From NCBI GenBank assembly GCA_963422445.2, contig OY729512.2:992001-1056000 (forward strand): 64,000 nucleotides of DNA. Reading direction: 5' to 3'. This DNA comes from G963422445 sp963422445. GTDB lineage: Bacteria > Pseudomonadota > Alphaproteobacteria > Thalassobaculales > Thalassobaculaceae. The notes under the pieces are model-generated. The model was not told where the DNA came from. It did not search any database and was given only the letters and a program-made list of their open reading frames with translations. Shown piece after piece: positions 19,321 to 28,561 of this stretch. Every line of letters starts with the position of its first letter. Position 1 is the first letter of the stretch. A program made the translations under genes and the position numbers.

Positions 19321-20874
19321 TTATCCGGCTGCCAGGATCTCAGGATCCGCTCCGCCTTTCAGCTGGAGCAAGGACTGTCCGGTCATTGATGACGGTACCG
19401 GCACTCCCATCAGTTCCAGCAATGTCGGTGCAACATCACCGAGGCGTCCCGACGCCAGCCCAGCGACATGGCCTGGGGCTCCGGCCAGGACTGTGGGGAC
19501 CGGATTGGTTGTATGGGCCGTGTGCGGATTGCCGGTTGTCGGATCGGTCATTGTTTCGCAATTCCCGTGATCCGCGGTCAGAAACATCGTTCCACCGACC
19601 TGCTCCAACGCCGCAGCAACCCGTCCGACACAACAGTCGACCGTCTCGACAGCGGCAATTGCCGCATCGAGATCGCCAGTATGACCGACCATATCAGGGT
19701 TGGCGTAGTTGGCGACGATCAGATCAAATTGCTGGCCGAGGATTGCTTCGACAAGATGGTTCGTGACGGCGTCGGCAGACATCTCGGGTTGCATGTCATA
19801 GGTCTTGACCTTGGGAGACGGGACGAAAATCCGTTCTTCGCCGGCGAATATAGTTTCGCGGCCGCCGTTCAGGAAGAATGTGACATGCGGATACTTCTCG
19901 GTTTCTGCGATTCTGAGTTGACGCAATCCGGCTCGCGCAACCACTTCACCAAGGGTGTCGTAAAGCGTTTGGGGCGGAAACAGCATCCGGAAGTATTTGT
20001 CGAGTTCGCCGGAATAGGAGACCATGCCAAGGTAGGCGGCAAAGTCCGGCCGGCATTCGCGCGGAAAGGCGTCGAATGCGGGATCCACCAGACTGGTCAG
20101 CATCTGACGCGCCCGGTCGCTTCGGAAATTGGCCATGACGAGACCGTCGCCATCAGCCATTCCCTGATAGTCACCGATAATCGCGGGAGTGACGAATTCA
20201 TCTGTTTCGCCGCGAGCATACGCCTCTGCTACGGCTGCGTCCGCACTCATGGCCGGCTCGGCTTCGCCACGAACCATGGCCCGCCATGCGGTTATCACCC
20301 GCGACCAGCGCTTGTCGCGGTCCATTGCGTAAAAGCGGCCGATTACCGTTGCGATACGGCATCCTGGTCCGATCTGGTGTTCGAAATCGGTAATGCAATC
20401 GCGAGCGGACATTGGGGCGGTATCGCGGCCGTCGAGGACCGCGTGGATCAGAATCGGAACGCCGGCGCCGGCAATGGTCCGGGCCAGTGCTGCGATATGG
20501 TCCTGATGACTGTGCACGCCGCCGGGCGACAGCAAACCGATCAGATGGCATCTGCCGCCGGACTTCAGCAATGTGGTGATCAATGTCCGGAGTTCGGTGT
20601 TTGTCTCAAGCATGCCGTTGCCGATCGCCTGGTTGATGCGCGGCAAATCCTGCAGAACGACCCGGCCGGCACCAAGATTCATGTGTCCGACTTCGGAGTT
20701 CCCCATCTGGCCGTCCGGCAGGCCGACATCGCGGCCCGACGCACTCATCGTGCCAGACGGCCACATGTCACGCAGCCGGTCGAACACAGGTGTTCTGGCA
20801 AGCGCAACGGCATTGTGACCGGTTTCGGCGCACTCGCCCCAACCATCCATGATGCACAGCATGACAGGTTTCAT
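19321..20874 (-). CDS. gpmI: 2,3-bisphosphoglycerate-independent phosphoglycerate mutase
   Basis: 517 residues from ATG 20874 (MKPVMLCIMDGWG, the usual family start; an in-frame start 13 codons upstream is less likely). Phosphatase-domain residues are clear: the first metal Asp in MDGWG, the catalytic Ser in GQMGNSEVGHMNLGAG, NYANPDMVGHTG and the metal ligands in LTADHGNCE. The cytosolic enzyme interconverts 3- and 2-phosphoglycerate with manganese. It starts 35 bases after rlmH. Confidence 0.97.
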   Translation of the reverse strand: MKPVMLCIMDGWGECAETGHNAVALARTPVFDRLRDMWPSGTMSASGRDVGLPDGQMGNSEVGHMNLGAGRVVLQDLPRINQAIGNGMLETNTELRTLITTLLKSGGRCHLIGLLSPGGVHSHQDHIAALARTIAGAGVPILIHAVLDGRDTAPMSARDCITDFEHQIGPGCRIATVIGRFYAMDRDKRWSRVITAWRAMVRGEAEPAMSADAAVAEAYARGETDEFVTPAIIGDYQGMADGDGLVMANFRSDRARQMLTSLVDPAFDAFPRECRPDFAAYLGMVSYSGELDKYFRMLFPPQTLYDTLGEVVARAGLRQLRIAETEKYPHVTFFLNGGRETIFAGEERIFVPSPKVKTYDMQPEMSADAVTNHLVEAILGQQFDLIVANYANPDMVGHTGDLDAAIAAVETVDCCVGRVAAALEQVGGTMFLTADHGNCETMTDPTTGNPHTAHTTNPVPTVLAGAPGHVAGLASGRLGDVAPTLLELMGVPVPSSMTGQSLLQLKGGADPEILAAG

Positions 20875-20909
20875 AGGTGGCTTATATCCGATCCCGATGG
20901 GCAGGCCAA

Positions 20910-21368
20910 TCAATCCCTGTGATAAGGATGGCCTGCCAGAATCTGCTGCGCCCGATACAGCTGTTCGGCCAGCAACCCGCGCGCCAGCAGATGCGGCCAG
21001 GTCATCTTGCCCAGCGACAGTACCAGGTCGGCGCGATCAATCACTGCCGGATCAAGGCCATCGGCGCCACCGATCGCGAACGCAAGATCTCCGGTTCCTT
21101 CGTCCCGGACTTGACCGATCCATTCGGCGAATTCGCGACTCGACAGGCTGCGGCCAGTCTCGGCGAGGGCGACAAGACGGGTATGACGGGGGAAGGTCGC
21201 GAGAAGTTTGCGGCCCTCGTCCGTCCGTTGCGCGGTCCCTCTCAGCCCCTGGCGGGCTTCGATTTCGCGAAGGACAACCGGCCATCGAAGGCGGCGAACA
21301 TAGTATTCATGCAGCTCCCGAAACAACCCGGTTCGGGCATGGCCAACTGATGCGATGGTCACACGCAT
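20910..21368 (-). CDS. rlmH: 23S rRNA pseudouridine-1915 N3-methyltransferase
   Basis: 152 residues, full length for RlmH, a SPOUT-class methyltransferase acting on the assembled 70S ribosome. The signature is ALAETGRSLSSREFAEWIGQ, the AdoMet-binding knot loop FAIGGADGLDP and the C-terminal LSLGKMTWPHLLARGLLAEQ with a terminal HPYHRD. It lies 38 bases after rsfS. Confidence 0.96.
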   Translation of the reverse strand: MRVTIASVGHARTGLFRELHEYYVRRLRWPVVLREIEARQGLRGTAQRTDEGRKLLATFPRHTRLVALAETGRSLSSREFAEWIGQVRDEGTGDLAFAIGGADGLDPAVIDRADLVLSLGKMTWPHLLARGLLAEQLYRAQQILAGHPYHRD

Positions 21369-21406
21369 TCGAAACCATCAGGGCCAGTACCGGGCATCCG
21401 GCGCCA

Positions 21407-21808
21407 TCAGTCCGGCGCAGCGGGTTCTGATTTGGGACCGTTTTCAGCATCGGGCGGTTCTGCGCCGATCCCCCACATTTTTTCGAGGCCGTAGAAGTCA
21501 CGGACTTCCGGGCGAAAGAGATGCACGATGATGTCGCCGGCATCAATAAGAACCCAGTCTCCATGGGACAGGCCTTCGACATTGATCCGTTGCATGCCAG
21601 CCTGCTTGAGCCGGGTGATCAGGTGTTCGCCCATTGCCGTGACCTGCCTAGTCGAGCGTCCGCTGGCAACTACCATATAGTCACCGATCGTGGATTTGCC
21701 GGCCAGAGGAATGATCACCACGTCTTCGGCCTTGTCGTCGTGGAGCGACAGTATCACCTGATCGAGCAGATCATCCCGTTCGCAGGATGCAGTGTTGATG
21801 TTCTGGAT
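21407..21808 (-). CDS. rsfS: ribosomal silencing factor RsfS, with an apparent AUC start
   Basis: The conserved domain is complete (DDKAEDVVIIPLAGKSTIGD, VVASGRSTRQVTAMGEHLI, WVLIDAGDIIVHLFRPEVRD). RsfS binds ribosomal protein L14 and blocks subunit joining. The start is odd. The only in-frame common start, GTG 21757, lies inside the first conserved helix (LLDQVILSLHDDK). Upstream the frame is open to a stop near 21870 with no ATG, GTG or TTG, yet a strong ribosome binding site GGGAGAGG (minus strand, about 21812-21821) stands 5-6 bases before an ATC codon at 21808. From there the protein is 133 residues, with ending near EPAAPD. I take ATC as probable start; a mutated or misread ATG is equally possible. 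Confidence 0.88.
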   Translation of the reverse strand: MQNINTASCERDDLLDQVILSLHDDKAEDVVIIPLAGKSTIGDYMVVASGRSTRQVTAMGEHLITRLKQAGMQRINVEGLSHGDWVLIDAGDIIVHLFRPEVRDFYGLEKMWGIGAEPPDAENGPKSEPAAPD

Positions 21809-21823
21809 GGTTGCCTCTCCCTG

Positions 21824-22284
21824 AAATGCTGCAGCCCGGTTGCGTACCGGACCTACGGTTTCTTAACGGTCGTCAGTATGCCGCAAAACTGCCTGTGGTT
21901 GCACATGTGGACGCCGTTCGTATTCGCCAGCCCTGAATGCAGGGCCATTTTGAGATCACTCAACCCGACATGCCTACGCTCATATTGCGGCATAGAGCAG
22001 GATGATATCGATTCCTCCGTTTCGCGATGGTGTTAACCATCCAGTGGTTGCCAGCATATTGGAACTCGGAAACGTTGCAATCAATGAATACTTGAAGGTC
22101 TGGCCAGAACTAGAGAATGAGCAATTTAATCTATTAAACGTTGATACAGCAGTGAAACTATACAATCGGGTCTTTATGGGTGTAGCGGCCTCCGTTCTCG
22201 CGTAAACTATGCCATGTGTTTCCTTGCGGTCGTCATAAACATGTTCAGCGAACTGATCAAACACCAAGAACCAGATCATCATTG
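21824..22284. other. rearrangement-flank region with a doubtful small frame
   Basis: This is the stretch between rsfS and rlmN. On the plus strand a 67-codon frame at 22002-22205 (MISIPPFRDGVNHPVVASIL, then NEYLKVWPELENEQFNLL) has lower GC than its neighbours and a weak AGCAGG upstream; I do not recognise it. The rest shows no gene. The ancestral neighbour of rsfS, nadD, is expected here but is found at 53.6 kb. Confidence 0.4.
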
Positions 22285-23400
22285 CTAAACAGGGGTCTTT
22301 AAAACCGCTTCGCGCTGTCTTCGGGGCAATCTTTGGCTGCCGGATTTGAGCTGGCCGCAAGCCGCCAAAATGTCGCGGCCGCGTGGGGTACGCACCGGAG
22401 ACGCATAACCGGCCTTCTGAACGATCTCCGCAAACGCCTGAATGGCGTCATCGTCCGAGCACTCGTATGGCGAACCGGGCCACGGATTAAACGGAATGAG
22501 ATTGATCTTTGCAGGGATACCACGAATCAACTGAACCAGAGCCCGGGCATCAGTCGGGCTGTCGTTGATACCTTTCAACATCACATATTCGAAGGTGATT
22601 CGGCGGGCATTGCTCAAGCCAGGATAGGCGCGGCATGCATCTAGCAGTTGTGCCAAAGGATATTTCCAATTGATGGGAACGAGCAGATTACGGACATCGT
22701 CTCGCACGGCATGGAGCGAAACCGCCAGGTTAACCCCGGTCTCGGACCCACAGCGGGCCATTTCCGGCACGATTCCCGATGTCGAGAGCGTGATTCGGCG
22801 TTTAGAGATCGCCAAGCCTTCATTGTCCATAATGACATGGAGCGCCGTTGCCACGTTATCGAGATTATAGAGCGGTTCACCCATGCCCATCAGCACGATA
22901 TTGGTAACAGGTCGACCCGGCCGGGTCGCCGGCCATGCCTGCAACGCATCAAGCGTGGCCATGACCTGACCTACGATTTCGCCGGGAGAAAGATTGCGGA
23001 CTAGGCGCTGAGTTCCGGTATGGCAGAACGAGCAGGTGAGCGTGCAGCCGATCTGGGACGAGATACACAGTGTTCCCCGGCCCTCTTCAGGAATGAAGAC
23101 TGTCTCGGCCTCGTTGCCGTCGGCGAACCGGTACAGCCATTTTATCGTCCCGTCGGTGCTGTCCAATTTGCAAACGTTGCCAGGTCGGCCGATTACGAAT
23201 TCCTCGGCAAGGCGGTCTCGCAACGGCCGGGCAAGCGTTGTCATTGCCCCAAAGTCAACGACACCACGATGGTAAATCCAGTGCCAGATCTGCACCGCCC
23301 GAAAGCGCGGTAATCCAAGCGCGGCAACCGTCGCTGCGAGCGCGTCACGCGACAAGCCGACCAGGTCGCGTCGCCGGGCTACGGAGATTACCCCCGACAT
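22285..23400 (-). CDS. rlmN: dual-specificity 23S rRNA/tRNA adenine C2-methyltransferase
   Basis: 371 residues. Radical SAM enzyme that methylates A2503 of 23S rRNA and A37 of some tRNAs. It shows the cluster motif [33 protein letters not shown], the substrate block [13 protein letters not shown] and the C-terminal catalytic Cys in [14 protein letters not shown]. The N-terminal RNA-binding part ([15 protein letters not shown]) is present. Its start overlaps the end of the IalB gene by 13 bases. Confidence 0.97.
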   Translation of the reverse strand: MSGVISVARRRDLVGLSRDALAATVAALGLPRFRAVQIWHWIYHRGVVDFGAMTTLARPLRDRLAEEFVIGRPGNVCKLDSTDGTIKWLYRFADGNEAETVFIPEEGRGTLCISSQIGCTLTCSFCHTGTQRLVRNLSPGEIVGQVMATLDALQAWPATRPGRPVTNIVLMGMGEPLYNLDNVATALHVIMDNEGLAISKRRITLSTSGIVPEMARCGSETGVNLAVSLHAVRDDVRNLLVPINWKYPLAQLLDACRAYPGLSNARRITFEYVMLKGINDSPTDARALVQLIRGIPAKINLIPFNPWPGSPYECSDDDAIQAFAEIVQKAGYASPVRTPRGRDILAACGQLKSGSQRLPRRQREAVLKTPV

Positions 23401-23903
23401 GCCTGGTCGATAATCTTTCGGGTCGCAGTAACGCCAGACAGCGAATAGGTGTCTGTAGTCCGGGTACCACGACTTGAAATGCCACGGACGATCATGCGAC
23501 TGCCACGCACCATTGCGGCAACGATTTTCCTGTCGGTGGCCTTGTCGCGCGACCAGGCCCGATCATTGGCAGTGAACAGCCTGAATGTTTGTTTGCCAAT
23601 GGTCACCGTAACCTCGCTGGCAGGCTTGAAAGTGTACCCGGCCACGAAGTTAACCTCGCCGCGAACCCTGTCCGCCGGACGGTTGGTGACCAGCGCGAAC
23701 GGATCGCCGCGCCGCGTATAATTGCCCTGCTTTTTGATTGGTACGCTCGCCATGTAGCAGATTGTCTTCTTGCCGTCCTTGTAGGTGTAGGCGTGCCAAT
23801 CTTTGCCGCTGCCAATCTTCGTCGGTGTCTGTGCCGTGGCAAACCCTGCGGGCATGACGGGGACAATGCAGAGAACGGCAAGGAAGATTGCGAAACATTT
23901 CAT
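23388..23903 (-). CDS. invasion-associated locus B (IalB) family periplasmic protein
   Basis: 171 residues from ATG 23903. Signal peptide [20 protein letters not shown] with a cut near ATA. The mature part has the family pattern: [39 protein letters not shown] and [20 protein letters not shown]. The family, named from Bartonella ialB, is widespread in alphaproteobacteria and its molecular role is uncertain; the invasion label should not be taken literally. It is translated with rlmN, overlapping by 13 bases. Confidence 0.85.
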   Translation of the reverse strand: MKCFAIFLAVLCIVPVMPAGFATAQTPTKIGSGKDWHAYTYKDGKKTICYMASVPIKKQGNYTRRGDPFALVTNRPADRVRGEVNFVAGYTFKPASEVTVTIGKQTFRLFTANDRAWSRDKATDRKIVAAMVRGSRMIVRGISSRGTRTTDTYSLSGVTATRKIIDQACRG

Positions 23904-24088
23904 CGTTGATGCCTCAATCGGTCTTTTGCCCGGATCCACGCGTGCCCCGAGCCTCCGGTGGTTACACCAATGGTCGAGAAGGAATATTACGGAAACATGG
24001 TCTTGTCGAGTATTCCGCGTCGGCATGTCCGATTCAGAGTTGCGGTCGCGCTAGCGACCGGCCGCCGGTTAGGGCGAATGGTTCGCCG

Positions 24089-24541
24089 TCAGTGCTTGTT
24101 CCAGCGTGCCGCCGCACCGTCGTCGCTGCTCCGCGCCGCGACCCACCGCCGACCGTCCGGCCTATCCTCGGTTTTCCAGAACGGGGCACGGGTCTTGAGC
24201 CAGTCAATCAGGAAATGGCAGGCTTCGAAGGTTGCCTCGCGATGGGCGGACGTACAGGCGACCAACACAATCCGGTCGCCCGGCTCCAAGCGACCGTAAC
24301 GATGAATGATCAAGCTGGCCTCGAGCGGCCAGCGCCGCGCGGCTTCAGCCTCAATCGACGCCAGTTGTTTTTCCGTCATGCCCGGATAGTGTTCCAGTGT
24401 CATCGCCGAGATCGCCTCCTCGTCGGCGATGTCGCGGACCAGGCCGACAAAACTGGTGAGTCCGCCGACTCGATGATTGCCATGAACGAGTCCCGTCAAT
24501 TCGGCCCCAACATCGAAGTCATCACGCTGCACCCGGATCAC
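24089..24541 (-). CDS. moaE: molybdopterin synthase catalytic subunit
   Basis: 150 residues from GTG 24541, four bases after the moaD stop and just after AGGAGG. It begins VIRVQRDDFDVGAEL and holds GLTSFVGLVRD, MTLEHYPGMTEKQL, HRYGRLEPGDRIVLVACTSA, HREATFEACHFLIDWLKTRA and the catalytic Lys region PFWKTED. With MoaD it puts the dithiolene sulfurs into precursor Z to form molybdopterin. The C-terminal tail (SSDDGAAARWNKH) is slightly long. Confidence 0.95.
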   Translation of the reverse strand: MIRVQRDDFDVGAELTGLVHGNHRVGGLTSFVGLVRDIADEEAISAMTLEHYPGMTEKQLASIEAEAARRWPLEASLIIHRYGRLEPGDRIVLVACTSAHREATFEACHFLIDWLKTRAPFWKTEDRPDGRRWVAARSSDDGAAARWNKH

Positions 24542-24545
24542 GCCT

Positions 24546-24797
24546 CTAGCCTCCTGTGACAGGCGGGAAAAACGCGATCTCGTCGTCGGCCCCGAGCGGA
24601 TGGTCGAACTCGGCAAAGTCCTGGTTGACAGCAACCCGGATCTGGCTGCGGTCCGCGAAAGCACCGGCCGCCGCGCTGCTGCGTTGCGCCAGCCAGTCGA
24701 TCAGGCCGGCAACATCGCGCACATTCGGTGGTGGCGTGACGACCTCTTCACCCACACCGATCCTGGTCCGAACCCAGGCGAAATAAAGCAGCTTCAC
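24546..24797 (-). CDS. moaD: molybdopterin synthase sulfur carrier subunit
   Basis: 83 residues with the ubiquitin-like fold: MKLLYFAWVRTRIGVGEEVV, GLIDWLAQRS, IRVAVNQDF, DEIAFFPPVTGG. The C-terminal Gly-Gly, which becomes thiocarboxylate, is intact. Its start overlaps the moeA stop by ATGA and moaE starts four bases after it, so the three are coupled. Confidence 0.96.
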   Translation of the reverse strand: MKLLYFAWVRTRIGVGEEVVTPPPNVRDVAGLIDWLAQRSSAAAGAFADRSQIRVAVNQDFAEFDHPLGADDEIAFFPPVTGG

Positions 24798-26053
24798 GAT
24801 CCGACCTCGCTGAATGGAAGATAATCGACCGAATCGCCCGCCGTGACGGCTGTCGCCGTTTCAGGCAGCTCGACAAGACCGTCGGCGAATACCATCGACG
24901 ACAAGATGCCGGCACCGTCACGATCAAACTTCCGGGCGACCATAGCACCATTCGAATCTTTGGTCAGACGGACTCTGACATATTCCCGGCGATCGCGTTT
25001 TTTCCGGTAATCGAAACCGGCGCGAACCCGAAACAATCGCGGCGCAGTGTCCGTCGCACCGGCAAGATGAAGGATAGCCGGCCGCGCGATCCTGAGAAAG
25101 GTCACCATTGCGGCCACCGGATTGCCCGGCAAGCCGATGAACGGCGTGCGCCCGACCTGACCGAGCGCCAGCGGCCGGCCGGGCTTCACCGCGAGCCGCC
25201 AAAAATTGAGCGTGCCATGATCTTCGACAGCGGCACGGACATGGTCTTCACCACCGGCCGACACACCGCCGGAGGTAAGGATAATATCATGGTGACAGGC
25301 GGCACCCGCCAGGGCCTGACCGATCGCGGTCCGGTCATCCGGCAGGATACCCAGATCCCGGACGATGCAACCCAAGCCATCGAGCAAGGAGGCGAGCATG
25401 AAACGATTGGAGTCGTAGATCGTCCCGGGCACCCTCGGAGTACCGGGATCCCTCACTTCGTCGCCAGTGGAAAAAATCGCCGCGCACAAGGGCGTGTAAA
25501 CATTCAACGCGGTTCGGCCCAGAGCGGCGGCAACGCCGACATCCTGAGGACGCAGACACCGGCCTGCCGTCAGAACACAATGGCCGGGCGTAATGTCTTC
25601 TCCAGTCTGCCGGCAATTGGCACCACGCTGGATACCCGGCCGGATGATGACATGGTCGCCTTCCTCGGCGCAATCTTCCTGCATCAGGACGGTGTCCGGA
25701 GCCCCGGACGGAAGGGGCGCGCCGGTAAAAATCCGGACCGCCTCCCCCCGCTTCTGAGAGCGTTCGAAGGGATGCCCGGCGGCGGCACGTCCGACAACCG
25801 GCAGCCGGGAGTCGTCATCGGCGGAGAGGTCGTCAAAATACACGGCATAACCATCAACGGCAGAATTGTCGTGCGGCGGAACAGCGATACCGGCAACAAC
25901 CGGTTCCGCCAGAATTCGTCCCGTGGCCGCAGTCAATGCCACGCTTTCCTTGTGGGTAATCGGCATCAGAACCTGCGACAACCGGTCAAGCGCCTCGTCG
26001 ACCGGCGTCAGGACGCCACCGAATGCAAAGCAGTCATCGCGAAGTTGCGCCAT
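24794..26053 (-). CDS. moeA: molybdopterin molybdenumtransferase
   Basis: 419 residues, inserting molybdate into adenylated molybdopterin. It shows PPHDNSAVDGYAVYF, IFTGAPLPSGAPDTVLMQED, the MoCF-like motifs FSTGDEV and TSGGVSAGGEDHV, and KPGRPLALGQVGRTPFIGLP plus GNPVAAMVTF. Domain IV ends near AVTAGDSVDYLPFSEVGS. It follows mobB by nine bases and overlaps moaD by four. Confidence 0.96.
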   Translation of the reverse strand: MAQLRDDCFAFGGVLTPVDEALDRLSQVLMPITHKESVALTAATGRILAEPVVAGIAVPPHDNSAVDGYAVYFDDLSADDDSRLPVVGRAAAGHPFERSQKRGEAVRIFTGAPLPSGAPDTVLMQEDCAEEGDHVIIRPGIQRGANCRQTGEDITPGHCVLTAGRCLRPQDVGVAAALGRTALNVYTPLCAAIFSTGDEVRDPGTPRVPGTIYDSNRFMLASLLDGLGCIVRDLGILPDDRTAIGQALAGAACHHDIILTSGGVSAGGEDHVRAAVEDHGTLNFWRLAVKPGRPLALGQVGRTPFIGLPGNPVAAMVTFLRIARPAILHLAGATDTAPRLFRVRAGFDYRKKRDRREYVRVRLTKDSNGAMVARKFDRDGAGILSSMVFADGLVELPETATAVTAGDSVDYLPFSEVGS

Positions 26054-26062
26054 GGTTCCGGT

Positions 26063-26599
26063 TCACGGTGTTTTTACCGATATACCAGTGATCGTCAGCA
26101 CGAAATCGGTAATTCTGTCAATATCGCCGGACGGAAACACCGGGATTCCGTTCGTGTACAAGGAATCGTCGCTGACCACGGCCCGGATGTTGGGGTCGTC
26201 GGGGTATAACGGTGCCTTGCCGTTGCTTTGCCGATACACTTCAATCTTGTCGTGAGGGTAGGTCTTGAAACCCTCGATCAGAATCAGATCAACCGGACTC
26301 AGTCTGGCCAGCATTTCTTCCAGCCCGGGTTCCTGCGCATCCCGGTTCTCGTGCACCAAGGCCCAGCGTCTGGCGGAGGTGATCAGGACTTCGGAAGCGC
26401 CCGACATCCGAAGGGTGTGTGAGTCCTTGCCGGGCTTGTCGACGTCAAAGCTGTGATGTGCATGTTTCAGGCTTGAAATTGTCAGACCGCGGTCAACCAG
26501 TGCCGGAATGAGCTGCTTCAGCAATGTGGTCTTGCCGGCGCCGCTCCATCCCGCAATGCCTAGTATCCGCCCGATACCGCCCTTTAGAGTATCGGTCAT
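26063..26599 (-). CDS. mobB: molybdopterin-guanine dinucleotide biosynthesis protein B
   Basis: 178 residues. P-loop GTPase with Walker A GWSGAGKTTLLKQL, SLKHAHHSFDVDKPGKDSHT and the Walker B-like LILIEGFKTYPHDKIEVYR. MobB assists MobA in making the guanine dinucleotide form of the cofactor; mobA is not in the window. The start overlaps the pgsA stop by ATGA. Confidence 0.95.
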   Translation of the reverse strand: MTDTLKGGIGRILGIAGWSGAGKTTLLKQLIPALVDRGLTISSLKHAHHSFDVDKPGKDSHTLRMSGASEVLITSARRWALVHENRDAQEPGLEEMLARLSPVDLILIEGFKTYPHDKIEVYRQSNGKAPLYPDDPNIRAVVSDDSLYTNGIPVFPSGDIDRITDFVLTITGISVKTP

Positions 26600-27252
26600 C
26601 CCTTGCTGTCCGGCATCCTTGGCCGATTATTGGCCGCCCCGCTGCCGCGCGCAGTTCGTAATTCGGACGACTGGTTCGGGGCTACCGCCATCTCGCCGTC
26701 CTCGGCGTTAGCGTGCAACAGACCTGAACGCAGGTAGTCATATCCGGTCCAGAGCGTCAACAGGGCGGCGAGCCAGAGTGCCGTCTCACCAATCAGGACG
26801 GTCGGAAGCGTCGCCGGCCCAGCATCGCCTATAATCAGAAATCCGAGCGACAACATCTGCAGGAAGGTTTTCCATTTGGCCAGCCTGCTGACCGGCAGGC
26901 CAACTCGGATCTCGGCGAGATACTCACGCAATCCGGAAACCAGGATTTCCCGTAACAGGATGATAACAGCGGGGAGGACAGTCCAGCCGACAATGTAGTC
27001 AAAGGCACACAGCACCAACAGGCAACCGCCGACCAGAAGTTTGTCGGCGATCGGGTCAAACAGGCGGCCGAGTGTCGATTGCTGGTTCAAGGACCGAGCC
27101 AGATACCCGTCAAGATAATCCGTGATACAAGCCGCCAGATAGAGTGCCAGGGCGGCCCATCGCATGGTTGGCGTGCCGCCCCAGATCAGCGTGATCAGGA
27201 GTGGAATCGCGGCGATCCGGGACATTGTGAGAATATTCGGAACTTGTCGCAT
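26596..27252 (-). CDS. pgsA: CDP-diacylglycerol-glycerol-3-phosphate 3-phosphatidyltransferase
   Basis: 218 residues with four or five membrane segments. The CDP-alcohol phosphotransferase signature is exact: TDYLDGYLARSLN, then GRLFDPIADK (DxxDG-AR-G-D-D). It makes phosphatidylglycerol phosphate at the inner membrane. A hydrophilic tail of about 40 residues after GYDYLRSGLL extends beyond the usual end. It heads a tightly coupled minus-strand row with mobB, moeA, moaD and moaE. In many alphaproteobacteria pgsA follows uvrC; here 2.4 kb of IS debris separates them. Confidence 0.95.
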   Translation of the reverse strand: MRQVPNILTMSRIAAIPLLITLIWGGTPTMRWAALALYLAACITDYLDGYLARSLNQQSTLGRLFDPIADKLLVGGCLLVLCAFDYIVGWTVLPAVIILLREILVSGLREYLAEIRVGLPVSRLAKWKTFLQMLSLGFLIIGDAGPATLPTVLIGETALWLAALLTLWTGYDYLRSGLLHANAEDGEMAVAPNQSSELRTARGSGAANNRPRMPDSKG

Positions 27253-27887
27253 GCTGCAGACCTGGCCGCTGTGGCGGCCACGGTAGCGCGACCCCCAATA
27301 TCAATGGTTAATCTATAAGACAAGATGGTTAGTGGAAAAGCCATCATCCAGATTTCTGTGGCTTGTCCTTACCGACGCGCTTTCCCATTGACGCAGGCAA
27401 CATCGGCTTTGTGTCCGTCTCGAAGCGCTGGCTGAACGGCAATTCCCTATCGGACCAAGTATCAGTCTGCGACAACGAGAGTCCGCCACCCGTTCGGAGC
27501 TGGTCTCGAAATGCGGCAGGGGTTAAGGAATGTCTGAACCCATCTTAGCCATTTCGGCTCGCGTGAGAGTCCTAACTTGTTATAAATACGAGGGTATTTT
27601 TCTCCATCGCTGGTTTCCGGGGAGTACTGCACGACGCCTGTGGGGGTCTATTGTGAGGCCCACTGCCTGCGCGATGGTCCGCGCATCGGCATCGGGGCGG
27701 GCGTCTTGATGAATGACGAGCCGGTTTCCGCCGACCTCCTGGAGGGTGGAGGTGAGGCGCACCCATCCGGCGAGCTTATCGCGGATCGTACCCCATCGGT
27801 CATGCAGACCGACCAAGCTCAAGTTCGGTTCTGAAATCAGGGCCTGAACGGTCCAGCCCGCCCCGCGCGAGGATACCCCCGCAGCCC
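27253..27887. other. IS debris with an unidentified minus-strand fragment
   Basis: On the minus strand at 27580-27822 an 80-codon frame (GLHDRWGTIRDKLAGWVRLT, then VHQDARPDADARTIAQAVGL-like sequence) looks coding but is short and has no good start. It may belong to a degraded transposase, but I cannot assign a family. From 27253 to 27579 I see only the probable pgsA promoter region and no gene. Confidence 0.4.
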
Positions 27888-28035
27888 CTTCCCCGCGTTA
27901 CCAACGCAGGGAAGGGGCCCTCTGTGACAGCATGATTACAACTCACGGCGACATCGGAATTATCCATAGATTTCGCGACCAACAACCCCTGTGGATAAAT
28001 ATCTGTGTCCAGGGATGTGGAAGGGTCATACAAGG
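27888..28035 (+). repeat. dispersed repeat R2 with hairpin, copy 1
   Basis: It contains a stem-loop (CCCCTTCCCCGCGTT / AACGCAGGGAAGGGG, about 27886-27918), then CTCTGTGACAGCATGA, TTTCGCGACCAACAACCCCT, GTGGATAAATATCTGTG and GGGTCATACAAG. The same order of blocks occurs at 37126-37274. Each copy ends at GGGTCATACAAG right where transposase-remnant sequence begins, so R2 may be the terminal region of an IS. Confidence 0.65.
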
Positions 28036-28560
28036 CCGAACTGATCCGCCTCCACGACGGCCTTGCCATCCCGGGGCGGATGAAACGCGACGACAAGGTC
28101 CAGCAGAAGATCGACCGCCTGCGCCAGGAGGTCTCCAGGGTCTCGCATCACGATGATATCCGGGTCGAGACGGGCGATGGCAACACCGCAAGCGCCATCA
28201 TCGTCACCCGCAATGACAGCGACGATGGCGCCGGCGCCTGTATCTTGCGCTCCAGCCATACCGACCGGGACGCCGAAACCCTGCTGCGGACGCTGTGGAC
28301 ATTGACCGAAATCGAGGCCACCTTCCGATCTTTCAAGTCGGAGCTCGGCCTGCGCTCGATCTGGTATCAGAAGGACGACCGCATCGCGGCGCACCTGTTC
28401 CTCGCCATCCTCGCCTTTCACGTCGTGCACCGCTCGGCACCCCGCCTCAAGGCCGCCGGCATCACCCTCAGTTGAGACGCGATCCACAACCGCCTGCGCA
28501 GCTGGTTGCGCATCACCATCACGATCTGCCGGACCGATGGATCGACAATCGTCAACCGCT
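28036..28560 (+). pseudogene. IS1634-family transposase, C-terminal fragment
   Basis: The plus-strand frame to 28475 has HDGLAIPGRMKRDDKVQQKI, HTDRDAETLLRTLWTLTEIE and the catalytic Glu helix EATFRSFKSELGLRSIWYQK, then HLFLAILAFHVVHRSAPRLK. A stop follows at about 28475 and the tail (NRLRSWLRITITICRTDGST) continues to 28560, where IS5 copy B is inserted; a short piece resumes at 29410. The N-terminal half is missing. Confidence 0.75.
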
Positions 28561-28561
28561 A

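Noticed and set aside
19468..20922. A 484-codon plus-strand open frame
   Set aside because: Antisense to gpmI, whose catalytic motifs are unmistakable on the minus strand.
24026..24088. Possible terminator between moaE and the IalB-family gene
   Set aside because: Short GC-rich inverted repeats are present but there is no T run, and the stem is weak.
25067..26209. A 380-codon plus-strand open frame
   Set aside because: Antisense to moeA, running on into the mobB end; no recognisable domain.
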